Positions 10,164-18,765 of a stretch of 64,000 nt of DNA are shown here, piece by piece. Within the stretch, counting starts at the first letter, position 1, and every line of letters starts with the position of its first letter. Origin of the DNA: Pseudomonas maumuensis (GTDB lineage: Bacteria; Pseudomonadota; Gammaproteobacteria; Pseudomonadales; Pseudomonadaceae); assembly GCF_019139675.1 (NCBI RefSeq), contig NZ_CP077077.1:1612001-1676000 (forward strand), read 5' to 3'. Below the pieces are notes generated by a model, which saw only the letters and a list, made by a program, of their open reading frames with translations, did not search any database and was not told where the DNA came from. The translations under genes and the position numbers were made by a program.

Positions 10164-11574
10164 TGATCTCCAGGCGGCCCAGGAGCATGCCGCCGGCAAG
10201 GATCCATTTGGCGGCATCCGGCAGCGTCGCGTAGTTGCCGGCCGGGCCGATCACTTCGCCCAGCCCCGGGCCGACGCCCGAGACCGTCCCGGCGGCACCG
10301 GTGAGCGCGGTCATCCAGTCCACGCCCAGCAGCGACAGCAGCAGGGCTATGATGCAGATGGTGATGGCGAAGAAGAACGAGAAGGTCAGGATCGAGCGCA
10401 CGATCTCTTCGTCGAGGCGGTGGCCGTTGTATTTCTGCTTGATCACCGCGCGCGGGTGGATCAGCTGGTTGAGGTTGGCCTTGAGCAGGATGTAGGCGAC
10501 CTGGAAGCGGAAGATCTTGATACCGCCGGCCGTCGAGCCGGAGCAGCCGCCGACGAAGCCCAGGTAGAAGAACAGCATCAGCGAGAAGTTGCCCCACAGG
10601 CTGTAGTCGCCCAGGGCAAAGCCGGTGGTGGTGACCACCGAGGTGACGTTCAGCGCCACGTGGCGCAGGGCATCGAGCCAGTGCAGCTCGGTGGTGGCCC
10701 AGTACCAGGTGCCTAGCACCAGCCAGGTGGCCACCAGCATGGCCAGCAGACCCTGCACCTGCTGGTCCTTGATCAGCGCCCGGCGGTGGCCGCGCAGGGT
10801 GGCCACGTACAGGGTGAATGGCACGCTGCCCATGATCATCACCACCACCGCGACCCAATGCACCGCAGGGATGTCCCATTTGGCCAGGGACTGGTCGGAG
10901 GTCGAGAACCCGCCGGTGGAGATCGCCGACATGGCGTGGTTGACCGCATCGAACAAGCCCATCCCCGCCCACCAGAAGGCCAGGCTGCCAAGCACGGTGA
11001 TACCGACATACACCGCCACGATCGACTTGGCGACCATGTGCGAGCGCGGCATGACCTTCTCCGAACGGTCGGAGGACTCGGTCTGGAACAGGCGCATGCC
11101 ACCGATGCGCAGCAACGGCAGGATCGCCACCGCCATGCCGATGAAACCGATGCCGCCCAGCCAGTGCAGCATCGAGCGCCACATCAGGATGCCCGGAGAC
11201 ATGTTGTCCAGGCCGCTGAGCACGGTGGCGCCGGTGGCGGTGATGCCGGACATGCTCTCGAAGAAGGCGTCTGTGTAGCTGATGTGCTGGGTCAGCAGAA
11301 AGGGCAGGGCGGCAAACACGCAGACCACCAGCCAACTGCTGACGGTCAGCAGGTACATGTCGCGGGGGCGCAGGTGTACGTGCTCGGGGCGGCCGGGGAT
11401 GACCAGGCCCAGCCCTGCGAGGAAGGTGATCAGGCTTGACCAGAGGAACGACGGCATGTCGCCGGTGCGCTCGAAGATCACCAGGGTCGCCATGGGCACC
11501 ACCATGCTCACCGCCAGGGTGATCAGGAAGATGCCGATGATGAAACCAATGATCCTTAAGGTCGGCAACGCCAT
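10120..11574 (-). CDS. trkH: Trk-system potassium uptake protein TrkH
   Basis: A 484-residue integral membrane K+ transporter subunit with the four membrane-pore-membrane repeats of the TrkH/KtrB family. The pore loops can be seen, for example SMSGITATGATVLSG, AMSAISTGGFSTSD, NVTSVVTTTGFALGDY and TGAAGTVSGVGPGLGEV. It works with the cytoplasmic TrkA, which is not in the window. Its last 44 bp overlap the 3' end of the convergent AraC gene, so antisense overlap of the two mRNAs is expected. Confidence 0.97.
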   Translation of the reverse strand: MALPTLRIIGFIIGIFLITLAVSMVVPMATLVIFERTGDMPSFLWSSLITFLAGLGLVIPGRPEHVHLRPRDMYLLTVSSWLVVCVFAALPFLLTQHISYTDAFFESMSGITATGATVLSGLDNMSPGILMWRSMLHWLGGIGFIGMAVAILPLLRIGGMRLFQTESSDRSEKVMPRSHMVAKSIVAVYVGITVLGSLAFWWAGMGLFDAVNHAMSAISTGGFSTSDQSLAKWDIPAVHWVAVVVMIMGSVPFTLYVATLRGHRRALIKDQQVQGLLAMLVATWLVLGTWYWATTELHWLDALRHVALNVTSVVTTTGFALGDYSLWGNFSLMLFFYLGFVGGCSGSTAGGIKIFRFQVAYILLKANLNQLIHPRAVIKQKYNGHRLDEEIVRSILTFSFFFAITICIIALLLSLLGVDWMTALTGAAGTVSGVGPGLGEVIGPAGNYATLPDAAKWILAGGMLLGRLEIITVLVLCMPAFWRH

Positions 11575-11716
11575 GTGATCTGCTCTGACTCGCTACGGAA
11601 AGGGCGCCATTCTACCTGCGGGTCGGGGGATGTAAACGCACGATTGTGCGCGCTTACACGACGGCGGCCCGATAGTGCAGAATGGCCGCACTTTCAATCT
11701 GCCAGGAGGGTAGCCC

Positions 11717-12274
11717 ATGGAGGCTCTCGACGCATTGCTCAACCGTGTTTCCGTGCCACGCCTGACCGACCCGGCGCCCAATGCCGCCCAGCGCGAGGCG
11801 CTGTTCCAGGCTGCGTTGCGTGCGCCGGATCATGGTCAGCTGCGCCCCTGGCGCTTCCTGACCATCGAAGGGCAGGGCCGGGAAAAGCTCGGCGAGCTGT
11901 TCGCCGAAGCCGTGCAAGCCAAGGGCGAAGCTACCCAGGCGGCACTGGACAAGGCCCGGGCGATGCCGCTGCGCGCGCCGTTGCTGATCGTGGTGATCGC
12001 CCGGCTGCAGGATCATTTCAAGGTGCCGAAGATCGAGCAGCGCCTGGCTGCCGGATGCGCTGCACATGGCATTCTTATCGCCGCCCATGCCCAGGGCATC
12101 GGCGCGGTGTGGCGTACCGGCGACATGGCCTTCGATGCCAATGTACACAAGGGACTGGGGCTTGCCGAGAACGAAGAGCTGATCGGTTACCTGTATGTCG
12201 GCACGCCAATGGCCGAGCCACGCACCGCGCCGATCCTGGAAACTGCCGAGTACGTCAGCGCCTGGGGCGAGTGA
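11717..12274 (+). CDS. YdjA-like nitroreductase family protein
   Basis: A 185-residue FMN-dependent nitroreductase of the small YdjA type. It shows LRAPDHGQLRPWRF (FMN/flavin contacts), FRAPL-like MPLRAPLLIVVIAR and AAGCAAHGILIAAHAQGIGAVWRTG, in the same order as E. coli YdjA. These enzymes use NAD(P)H to reduce nitroaromatics or quinones; the natural substrate is unknown. Start 11717 follows CAGGAGGG. A perfect palindrome follows the stop codon. Confidence 0.92.
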   Translation: MEALDALLNRVSVPRLTDPAPNAAQREALFQAALRAPDHGQLRPWRFLTIEGQGREKLGELFAEAVQAKGEATQAALDKARAMPLRAPLLIVVIARLQDHFKVPKIEQRLAAGCAAHGILIAAHAQGIGAVWRTGDMAFDANVHKGLGLAENEELIGYLYVGTPMAEPRTAPILETAEYVSAWGE

Positions 12275-12280
12275 TTGAGT

Positions 12281-12302
12281 GGGGCCGCTGCGCAGCGGCC
12301 CC
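12281..12302. terminator. Perfect GC palindrome between convergent genes
   Basis: A 22-bp perfect palindrome (11-bp arms, ggggccgctgc and its complement) sits between the nitroreductase and the convergent sensor kinase. There is no T-run, so it may be a terminator or an mRNA end stabiliser. Confidence 0.5.
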
Positions 12303-12310
12303 TGTATCAC

Positions 12311-13642
12311 TCAGCCAGCGCTAATTTCGCTGGGCAGCTCCAGCGTAGCCACGAACCCACCCTGTGGATGGTTCGCAAGCTTCAGGCTGCCACCATGGCG
12401 CTCCGCCGCCTTGCGTGCAATCGCCAGCCCCAGCCCATGTCCCGGCGCCTCCTGCCCCGGTGCCCGGAAGAATGGCTCCCCCAATTGCTCCAGATGTTCC
12501 GTCGCCACTCCCGGCCCATGGTCGCGCACGCTCAGCACGATGCGGTCCTGTTCGCGGCCGGCGCGCAGCTCGATCGGCTGCCCGGCCGGATTGAAGCGCA
12601 GCGCATTGCGCAGCAGGTTGTCCACCGCCCGTTCGATCAGCATGGGCCAGCCATGCAGGGTCAGGCCCGGCTGCATTTCCAGGCGTACTTCCTGGTCTGG
12701 CGCTGACAGCTGGGCGTCCTTGCGCACGCCGCCCAGCAAGGCATTGAGGTCCACCGGCTCGGCATGCGCCTGCTCGGCATCGACCCGCGCCAGCACCAGG
12801 ATCTCGCTGATCAGGTCTTCCAGACGATCGCATTCGCGGGTCAGGCGCGGCCACAGCGCCTGACGCTGTTCGGGTTCGGCGCGCTCGGCCAGCGCCAGGG
12901 CGATACGCAGCCGCGCCAGGGGCGAGCGCAGTTCGTGGGACACGTCGCGCAGTAGTTGGCGCTGGCTGCCGATCAGGCTCTGCAGGCGTGCGCCCATCTT
13001 GTTGAAGTCGTTGGCCAGCACGCCGAACTCGTCGCGGCGCACGGCCAGTCGCGCCAGGCTGTTCTGCTGGTAGCTGGTCTGCCCCAGGTCATGCACGGCG
13101 CCGCGCAGGCGGCTGAGCGGGCGGGTGATCGATAGGGTCACCAGCAGGCTGAACAGGGTCAGTACCACCAGTGCTATGCCCAAGGCGCTGAGCGGCCAGA
13201 TCAGGCTTTCGCGGTGCCAGGCGGCCAGCTCCGGGTGGGGAATACGGTAGATCAGCAGGTAGGTCTCACCGCTGCCGGGGCTGGTGTATTCCTCGGTCAG
13301 GCGGCGCCACGGCAGGCGACGTTCGTCGTTGTGCTGGCGCGCCTCGAAGGCCGCTGCGCGGCGCGGGAAGGTGCCGGGGACCACGGCATCGCCGCTGTCG
13401 TCGAGCACTTGTACGTCGATCTTGTAGCGCTGCTTGCGCCGTTCCAGGAAGCGTTGCGACGACTCCAGGCCTTCCTGTTCATAGTGCTGGGCCCAGTGGC
13501 TGGCCAGGTTGTTCAGGCCAGGGTGGCGACTGAGGATCCAGGTGTCCTGGTTGAGCATATGCCCGAGCAGGATCGACAGCCCGGCGACCAGGGCGATGGC
13601 CAGCCAGAAACTGGCCAGGATGCGCCAGAACAGTGAACGCAA
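12311..13642 (-). CDS. cpxA: CpxA-like sensor histidine kinase
   Basis: Membrane histidine kinase of 443 residues: TM1 (about 9-28), a periplasmic sensor of about 115 residues, TM2 (about 148-171), HAMP, then the H box DVSHELRSPLARLR with His236 and an ATPase domain with N box (NLLRNALRF), DHGPGV and GHGLGLAIARKAAERHGG. The start is taken as TTG 13642, because GGAGG stands eight bases ahead of it and the first helix follows directly; GTG 13651 overlaps that GGAGG. It lies downstream of the Spy-like and CpxR-like genes. The partner regulator closely resembles CpxR, so an envelope-stress role is likely. Confidence 0.88.
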   Translation of the reverse strand: MRSLFWRILASFWLAIALVAGLSILLGHMLNQDTWILSRHPGLNNLASHWAQHYEQEGLESSQRFLERRKQRYKIDVQVLDDSGDAVVPGTFPRRAAAFEARQHNDERRLPWRRLTEEYTSPGSGETYLLIYRIPHPELAAWHRESLIWPLSALGIALVVLTLFSLLVTLSITRPLSRLRGAVHDLGQTSYQQNSLARLAVRRDEFGVLANDFNKMGARLQSLIGSQRQLLRDVSHELRSPLARLRIALALAERAEPEQRQALWPRLTRECDRLEDLISEILVLARVDAEQAHAEPVDLNALLGGVRKDAQLSAPDQEVRLEMQPGLTLHGWPMLIERAVDNLLRNALRFNPAGQPIELRAGREQDRIVLSVRDHGPGVATEHLEQLGEPFFRAPGQEAPGHGLGLAIARKAAERHGGSLKLANHPQGGFVATLELPSEISAG

Positions 13643-13711
13643 GACAAGCACCTCCAGGAAATGACGAAAGCCCGGCCCGCAGGGAAGCGGGCCGGGCATC
13701 GGGCGGTCAGC

Positions 13712-14128
13712 TTACTGGGCCTTGCCGGTTTTTTCAGCTTTCCAGGCTTGGAACTCCTGCCACTCGGCCTTGCGCGCGGCGCGTTCCTTCTGCAAATCGT
13801 CGAATTTCTTCTGCTGCTCGGGCTTGAGCAGCGCGCGAACCTGACTGTCGGTCTTGTCGTGGCTGGCCTTGAGTTCGTCCTTCATGGCTTTCTGCTCGGT
13901 GGCCGGCAGCTTGGCGATGTAGCGCTCGGTGATGTCGCGGCGCTGCTTCATCTGCTCACCCATCAGCTTGCCGATCTGCTGGCGCTGGTCGCGGCTCAGG
14001 TCCAACTGGGCGAAGGGGGCGTCACCGCGATGATGCGGGCCGTCGTGGCGTGGGCCGCCTTCGGGCATGGCCATGGCCACGGTCGGCAGGGTGGCGGCGA
14101 ACATCAGGGCGATAAGGGTTTTGCGCAT
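13712..14128 (-). CDS. Spy/CpxP-like periplasmic chaperone
   Basis: A 138-residue periplasmic protein with a clear signal peptide (MRKTLIALMFAATLPTVAMA) and a charged all-helical body. It has LDLSRDQRQQI near residue 43 and LLKPEQQKKFDDL later, the two LTxxQ-type motifs of the Spy/CpxP family. E. coli Spy is an ATP-independent chaperone and CpxP an inhibitor of CpxA. Its place between the response regulator and kinase genes, behind a CpxR-type box, favours a CpxP-like feedback role. Confidence 0.87.
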   Translation of the reverse strand: MRKTLIALMFAATLPTVAMAMPEGGPRHDGPHHRGDAPFAQLDLSRDQRQQIGKLMGEQMKQRRDITERYIAKLPATEQKAMKDELKASHDKTDSQVRALLKPEQQKKFDDLQKERAARKAEWQEFQAWKAEKTGKAQ

Positions 14129-14208
14129 GGTGTCTCTCCTTTCAGGGGCCGGTGTTTACCGGATGAGCCCAGTCTAGGGAGGTCAAGGTCAAGGGCGGTC
14201 AGGCGAGG

Positions 14209-14224
14209 GTAAAGGCTGGGTAAA
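14209..14224 (+). promoter_or_regulatory. CpxR-type box
   Basis: GTAAA-N6-GTAAA, matching the tandem GTAAA pattern bound by CpxR in enterobacteria (spacing 4-8). It lies about 80 bp upstream of the Spy/CpxP-like start and downstream of the regulator gene, which suggests that the phosphorylated regulator drives the chaperone and kinase genes. Confidence 0.55.
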
Positions 14225-14256
14225 GATGACAGGGCCGCGGCGCGGCCCCGCGTTTT

Positions 14257-14934
14257 CTACAGGCTGTAGTAGTAGCCGCGGCTGCGCAGGGCAACGATGC
14301 GCGGGCGGCCATCCGGGTGCGGGCCGATCTTCCTGCGCAGGTTGCTGACATGCATATCCAGGCTGCGGTCGTAGAGCGTGAGCTTGCGGCCCAGGCCGAT
14401 CTGCGCCAGTTCCTGCTTGTCCAGCGGTTCGCCGGGTTGGCGCAGCAAGGCTTCGAGGATCCGGCTTTCGGACAGCGTGAGGGTCATCTCGCGCTGATCG
14501 ATGCTGACCACGCCGCGCACCGGGCTGAAGATCAGGTCGCCGATCTCCACCTGGCTGCTGGGCGCGCTGGGGTGGCTGCGGCGCAGCACCGCGCGCAGAC
14601 GGGCGGTGAGCTCGCGGGGGTCGCAGGGTTTGGCCAGGTAGTCGTCGGCACCCAGCTCAAGACCGAGAATGCGGTCCAGTGGCTCGCCACGGGCCGAGAG
14701 CATCAGCACCGGCAGGTCAGTGTGCTCGCTGCGCAGCTGTTTGAGCAGTTCCAGGCCGCTGCCATCGGGCAGCATGACATCCAGCACCACCGCCGCCGGG
14801 GCGTGGGTGGCCAAGGCCTGGCGCGCACTTTGGCCATCGTGGCAGGCGCGCACCGCAAACCCTTCCTGGGTCAGCCAGCTGCCGAGCAGCTCGCACAGTT
14901 CCTGGTCATCATCAATCAGTAACAGCTCGCTCAT
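14257..14934 (-). CDS. cpxR: CpxR-like response regulator (OmpR family)
   Basis: A 225-residue two-component regulator. The receiver domain has the acidic pocket IDDD (residues 7-10), phospho-acceptor Asp52 (VVLDVMLPD) and Lys102 (YLAKP). The OmpR winged helix follows (about 130-225), with RSLDMHVSNLRRKIGPHPDGRPRIVALRSRGYYY. The segment LDRILGLELGADDYLAKP and the DNA-binding part closely follow E. coli CpxR. It is translationally close (7-nt gap) to the upstream membrane coiled-coil gene and ahead of the Spy-like and CpxA-like genes. Confidence 0.92.
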   Translation of the reverse strand: MSELLLIDDDQELCELLGSWLTQEGFAVRACHDGQSARQALATHAPAAVVLDVMLPDGSGLELLKQLRSEHTDLPVLMLSARGEPLDRILGLELGADDYLAKPCDPRELTARLRAVLRRSHPSAPSSQVEIGDLIFSPVRGVVSIDQREMTLTLSESRILEALLRQPGEPLDKQELAQIGLGRKLTLYDRSLDMHVSNLRRKIGPHPDGRPRIVALRSRGYYYSL

Positions 14935-14941
14935 TTCTCAC

Positions 14942-15334
14942 TCAATTCAACCATTGCCGGCGTCTTCTGTGTCCGCCGCTGGCTAAGATACCGCAGACTA
15001 CCGACAACAGTGCAACGGCCGAGCCGATCAGGAACCATTGCTGCTGGTCGGTCAGCAGGCGTTGCGGGGTGCTGGCACCGGCCTGCAGTTCCTTGATCGT
15101 CAGCTTCAGGCGTTGGTTGTCCTGGCGCAGGCGGGTCAACTGGGCGCTTTCGCGCTCGCTGTCCTGATTCTGCAGTTGCTGGGTCAGCGCCGTGCGCTGC
15201 TTCTCGCTCTCTTCCAGGCGCTGCTGCAAGTCGGTGATCCGCGCCCCGGCTTCCAGCGACAGCGGCTGTTCGGCCGCGGCGAAAGGGGACAGCAGCAACA
15301 GGCAAAGCAGCAGGGACATCGGACCTTGACGCAT
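14942..15334 (-). CDS. Coiled-coil membrane protein resembling the C-terminal half of YgiM/TIGR04211 proteins
   Basis: A 130-residue protein with a signal peptide (about 1-21), a heptad-rich coiled coil (about 30-90, LQQRLEESEKQRTALTQQLQNQ ... LRQDNQRLKLTIKEL) and one C-terminal membrane helix (QQWFLIGSAVALLSVVCGILA) followed by a basic tail (GHRRRRQW). This is the lower half of SH3-domain YgiM-type proteins, but the N-terminal SH3 domain is absent. It follows AGGAG and stops 7 nt before the CpxR-like start, so it belongs to the envelope-stress operon. Function unknown. Confidence 0.82.
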   Translation of the reverse strand: MRQGPMSLLLCLLLLSPFAAAEQPLSLEAGARITDLQQRLEESEKQRTALTQQLQNQDSERESAQLTRLRQDNQRLKLTIKELQAGASTPQRLLTDQQQWFLIGSAVALLSVVCGILASGGHRRRRQWLN

Positions 15335-15408
15335 TGGAACTCCTGATTCGTATCGATTCAGGAGGTTGTCGGCCAGTCGTCGGAATTTATGAGCGGGGCA
15401 GGGGGCAC

Positions 15409-15453
15409 ATCGCGGGGCAATTCCGCTCCCGCAAGAAAAACCTGCGGGAGCCT
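15409..15453. repeat. Degenerate REP unit
   Basis: Shortened REP-like sequence (atcgcggggcaattccgctc ... cgcaag/cttgcgg style arms) in the 124-bp gap between the YciI gene and the coiled-coil gene. Confidence 0.55.
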
Positions 15454-15458
15454 TGGGT

Positions 15459-15758
15459 TTACGGCAGGACTTGTTTGAACGGCTTGACCACGACCTGGTC
15501 GTACACGCCCGCGGCGATGTACGGATCGGCGTCGGCCCAGGCCTGGGCGGCGCTCAGCGAGTCGAACTCGGCGACGATCAGGCTGCCGCTGAAGCCGGCG
15601 GCGCCCGGGTCGTTGCTGTCGATGGCCGGGTGCGGGCCGGCGAGCACCACACGGCCTTCGGCCTTGAGCTGCTGCAGGCGTTCGATATGCGCGGGGCGTG
15701 CGGCCAGGCGGTTTTCCAGGGAGTTTTCGACGTCGCTGGCGATGATGGCGTAGAGCAT
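15459..15758 (-). CDS. YciI-like protein
   Basis: A 99-residue single-domain YciI-family protein with a ferredoxin-like alpha/beta fold. The family's His/Asp pair occurs in [24 protein letters not shown] and in [14 protein letters not shown]. The true start is ATG 15758 (MLYAIIASD), one nucleotide after the yciB stop codon (TGAcATG), so the two genes are translationally coupled. The biochemical role of YciI is not settled; related proteins are dehydrochlorinase-like. Confidence 0.92.
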   Translation of the reverse strand: MLYAIIASDVENSLENRLAARPAHIERLQQLKAEGRVVLAGPHPAIDSNDPGAAGFSGSLIVAEFDSLSAAQAWADADPYIAAGVYDQVVVKPFKQVLP

Positions 15759-15759
15759 G

Positions 15760-16356
15760 TCAGTCCTTGGGTTTGGAGGTGGAGGGGTCGGCATCGTGCA
15801 GGTGGCGCGACAGGTAGACACCCTGGGCCACCAGGAACAGCACGGTCATGCCCAGGCTGCCGAATACCTTGAAGTCGACCCAGATGTCCTGGAAGGTGAA
15901 GGCGACGAACAGGTTGGCGGCGCCGCATACGAGGAAGAAGGCGATCCACGCCAGGTTCAGGCGGTTCCACACTGTTTCTGGAAGTGTCAGGGCATGGCCC
16001 ATGATGCGTTTGATCAGCACCCGGTCACCGATGAAGTGGCTGCCGGCGAACGCCAGGGCGAACAGCCAGTTGACCACGGGCGCCTTCCACTTGAGGAAGG
16101 TCTCGCTGTGGAAGGCCAGGGTCAGGCCACCGAACACCAGGCAGGCGACCAGGGTCAGCAACTGGCCTTTCTCCAGCTTGCCATGGCGCAGGAACAGCGC
16201 GCCGTAGACCACCACGGAGCTGGCGATCAGCATGGCGGTGGCGCTGTAGATCCCGCCGAACTCGAAGCCGTGGCCGGCGAATTCGACCGGGCGCGGGTCA
16301 AGCTTGTAGACGATGAAGAACAGCAGCAGCGGGATGAAATCGATGAATTGTTTCAC
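15760..16356 (-). CDS. yciB: Inner membrane septation protein YciB/IspZ
   Basis: A 198-residue membrane protein with five predicted helices. It starts [19 protein letters not shown] (GTG start at 16356) and contains [38 protein letters not shown], both diagnostic of YciB/IspZ. It acts in cell envelope elongation and septum-related protein interactions. No ATG fits the conserved N terminus, so GTG is the start. It is divergent from rnm. Confidence 0.95.
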   Translation of the reverse strand: MKQFIDFIPLLLFFIVYKLDPRPVEFAGHGFEFGGIYSATAMLIASSVVVYGALFLRHGKLEKGQLLTLVACLVFGGLTLAFHSETFLKWKAPVVNWLFALAFAGSHFIGDRVLIKRIMGHALTLPETVWNRLNLAWIAFFLVCGAANLFVAFTFQDIWVDFKVFGSLGMTVLFLVAQGVYLSRHLHDADPSTSKPKD

Positions 16357-16423
16357 AGTGGCAGCCAGAAGCGGGATGTGACGGCATAATAACAAACATC
16401 GATTCCAGCGAAAGCGCTCCTCC

Positions 16424-17284
16424 ATGAATGTTGATCTGCACTGTCACAGCACGGCCTCCGATGGCGCCCTGTCGCCCACGGCACTGGTCGCCCGGGCCCA
16501 TGAGCACGGGGTGCGCACACTTTCGCTCACCGACCATGACACCCTTGAAGGCCTGCCGGAGGCGCGCCAGGCGTGCCTGGACAACGGCATGCAGTGGATC
16601 AGCGGCGTGGAGCTTTCATGCACCTGGGGCGGCGCCACCATTCATGTGCTGGGCTACGACTTCCCCCTTGATGCGCCGCCGTTGCTAGATGCCATCGCCA
16701 GCCTGCACCGTGGTCGCTGGCTACGCGCCGAGGAAATCGACCGCAAGCTGGCGGCCAAGGGCATGCCCGGCGCGCTGGACGGCGCGCGGGCCGTGCAGCA
16801 GGAACTGGGCGACAGCGGCAACGCCCCGGCGCGCCCGCATTTCGCCGAGTTCATGGTCCGCGCCGGCTTCGTCAAGGACCGCGGTGAGGCGTTCCGCAAG
16901 TGGCTGGGCGCCGGCAAGCTGGGTGACGTCAAGCTGCACTGGCCGACGCTTGAGGAAACTGTCGCGACGCTGCGTGAGTCCAATGCGTGGGTGAGCCTGG
17001 CCCATCCCATGCACTACGAACTGACCCGCAGCAAGCGCAGACGGCTGATTGCCGACTATATTCAGGCTGGAGGGCAGGCACTGGAAGTGGTCAACGGGAT
17101 GATGCCGCCCGAGCAGGTGGGGACGATGTCGATCCTCACCCGCGAGTTCGGCCTGCTGGCAAGCGCCGGCAGCGACTTCCACGGCCCTGGCACCTGGGGC
17201 GAGATCGGTGCCTATCGGCCATTGCCTGAGGACCTGCCACCCCTGTGGCGCCGATTCCGACATGAACAGCCTATGGCGGTATGA
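16424..17284 (+). CDS. rnm: PHP-domain nuclease (RNase AM / 3',5'-nucleotide phosphatase, YciV)
   Basis: A 286-residue PHP-family metal phosphoesterase. The metal ligands are visible: [11 protein letters not shown] (H6, H8, D13), [23 protein letters not shown] and AGSDFHGPG. The E. coli orthologue (YciV, RNase AM) matures the 5' end of rRNAs and hydrolyses 3',5'-bisphosphonucleotides. It is followed by yciO after a short gap and shares the neighbourhood with yciI/yciB as in many gamma-proteobacteria. Confidence 0.94.
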   Translation: MNVDLHCHSTASDGALSPTALVARAHEHGVRTLSLTDHDTLEGLPEARQACLDNGMQWISGVELSCTWGGATIHVLGYDFPLDAPPLLDAIASLHRGRWLRAEEIDRKLAAKGMPGALDGARAVQQELGDSGNAPARPHFAEFMVRAGFVKDRGEAFRKWLGAGKLGDVKLHWPTLEETVATLRESNAWVSLAHPMHYELTRSKRRRLIADYIQAGGQALEVVNGMMPPEQVGTMSILTREFGLLASAGSDFHGPGTWGEIGAYRPLPEDLPPLWRRFRHEQPMAV

Positions 17285-17297
17285 ACAGGACGACTTC

Positions 17298-17927
17298 GTG
17301 AGCCAATTTTTCCAGATTCATGCGGAGAACCCGCAGGCGCGCCTGATCAAGCAGGCCGTCGAGATCATCCGCAAGGGTGGGGTGGTGGTCTATCCGACCG
17401 ACTCGGCCTATGCCATGGGCTGCCAGATCGGTGACAAAGGTGCCATCGAGCGCGTACGCCGCCTGCGCCAGCTGGACAAGCACCACAACTTCACCCTGCT
17501 GTGCTGCGACCTGTCCGAGATGGGCACCTTCGCCAAGATCGACACGGCGACGTTCCGCCTGCTCAAGGCCCACATTCCGGGCCCGTACACCTTCATCCTC
17601 AACGCTACCCGCGAGGTGCCGCGCCTGCTGATGCACGACAAGCGCCGCACCATTGGCCTGCGCGTGCCGTCCAACCCCATCGTCCTGGCCTTGCTCGAAG
17701 AGCTTGGCGAACCGCTGATGAGCGTCAGCCTCATCCTGCCGGGCGACGACGAGCCGATGACCGACCCCTACGAGATCCGCCAGCGCCTGGAGCACCATGT
17801 CGATCTGATCATCGACGGCGGTTTCGGCGACCTGAAGGCCTCGACCGTGATCGACCTGTCCGGTGACGAGCCCGAGCTTATCCGTGAAGGCTGCGGGGAT
17901 CCGACACCGTTCCTGGTCAACGCGTGA
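17298..17927 (+). CDS. yciO: YciO family protein (Sua5/YwlC-like)
   Basis: A 209-residue protein of the YrdC/Sua5 fold. GTG 17298 is the start because it follows AGGA at good spacing and gives the family N terminus VSQFFQIHAENPQARL; longer starts would overlap rnm. It contains VVVYPTDSAYAMGCQ (nucleotide/phosphate site), LDKHHNFTLLCCDLSEMG and RTIGLRVPSNPI. True Sua5 makes threonylcarbamoyl-AMP for tRNA t6A; YciO has related but weaker or distinct activity. Its stop overlaps the scpA start (GTGA). Confidence 0.93.
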   Translation: MSQFFQIHAENPQARLIKQAVEIIRKGGVVVYPTDSAYAMGCQIGDKGAIERVRRLRQLDKHHNFTLLCCDLSEMGTFAKIDTATFRLLKAHIPGPYTFILNATREVPRLLMHDKRRTIGLRVPSNPIVLALLEELGEPLMSVSLILPGDDEPMTDPYEIRQRLEHHVDLIIDGGFGDLKASTVIDLSGDEPELIREGCGDPTPFLVNA

Positions 17928-18751
17928 GCCAGGTACAAGCCCCCGAGGCGCCGGCCACAGAGGCGCAGACGCCGTTCCAGCTGCAACTGGCCCTGGTCTA
18001 CGGCGAAGCCCTGACCGAGATGCCGGTCGACCTGTACATCCCGCCGGATGCCCTGGAAGTCTTCCTCGAAGCCTTCGAAGGCCCGCTGGACCTGTTGCTG
18101 TACCTGATCCGCAAGCAGAACGTGGACATTCTCGACATCCCCGTGGCCGAGATCACTCGCCAGTACATGAGCTATGTCGAGCTGATGAAGAGCGTGCGCC
18201 TGGAGCTGGCGGCCGAGTACCTGGTGATGGCCGCCATGCTCGCCGAGATCAAGTCGCGCATGCTGCTGCCGCGTTCCGGCGAGGTCGAGGAGGAGGAGGG
18301 CGACCCGCGCGCCGAACTGATTCGCCGGCTGCAGGAGTACGAGCGGTTCAAGGCCGCCGCCGAAGGTATCGACGAGTTGCCCAGGGTCGGGCGCGAAATC
18401 GTCGTGCCGCGCCTGGAGGCTCCGCAGGCCAAGGTGCGCAAGTTGTTGCCGGAGGTGGCGCTGGAAGAGATCCTGCTGTCCATGGCCGAGGTCATGCGCC
18501 GCAACGACCTGTTCGAGAGCCACCAGATCACCCGCGAGGTGCTGTCGACCCGCGAACGCATGAGCGAAGTGCTCGACCGCCTCAAGGGCGGCGCCTTCGT
18601 GCCCTTCGTCGAACTGTTCACCCGCGAGGAGGGCAAGCTTGGCGTGGTGGTGACCTTCATGGCGATTCTCGAGCTGGTGAAGGAATCCTTGATCGAACTG
18701 GTGCAGAATGAGCCCTTCGCCCCGATCCACGTCCGTGCCCGGGCAGAGTGA
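17924..18751 (+). CDS. scpA: Segregation and condensation protein A
   Basis: A 275-residue kleisin subunit of the SMC-ScpAB condensin. The core begins VFLEAFEGPLDLLLYLIRKQNVDILDIPVAEIT (residues about 45-80) and the C-terminal winged helix ends with VVTFMAILELVKESLIELVQNEPFAPI. About 40 extra N-terminal residues (Pro/Ala/Glu-rich) precede the conserved part, typical of Pseudomonas. The GTG start overlaps the yciO stop by four bases, and scpB follows 14 bp downstream, so the proteins are probably made together. Confidence 0.96.
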   Translation: MSQVQAPEAPATEAQTPFQLQLALVYGEALTEMPVDLYIPPDALEVFLEAFEGPLDLLLYLIRKQNVDILDIPVAEITRQYMSYVELMKSVRLELAAEYLVMAAMLAEIKSRMLLPRSGEVEEEEGDPRAELIRRLQEYERFKAAAEGIDELPRVGREIVVPRLEAPQAKVRKLLPEVALEEILLSMAEVMRRNDLFESHQITREVLSTRERMSEVLDRLKGGAFVPFVELFTREEGKLGVVVTFMAILELVKESLIELVQNEPFAPIHVRARAE

Positions 18752-18765
18752 CCTGACGACTACCG

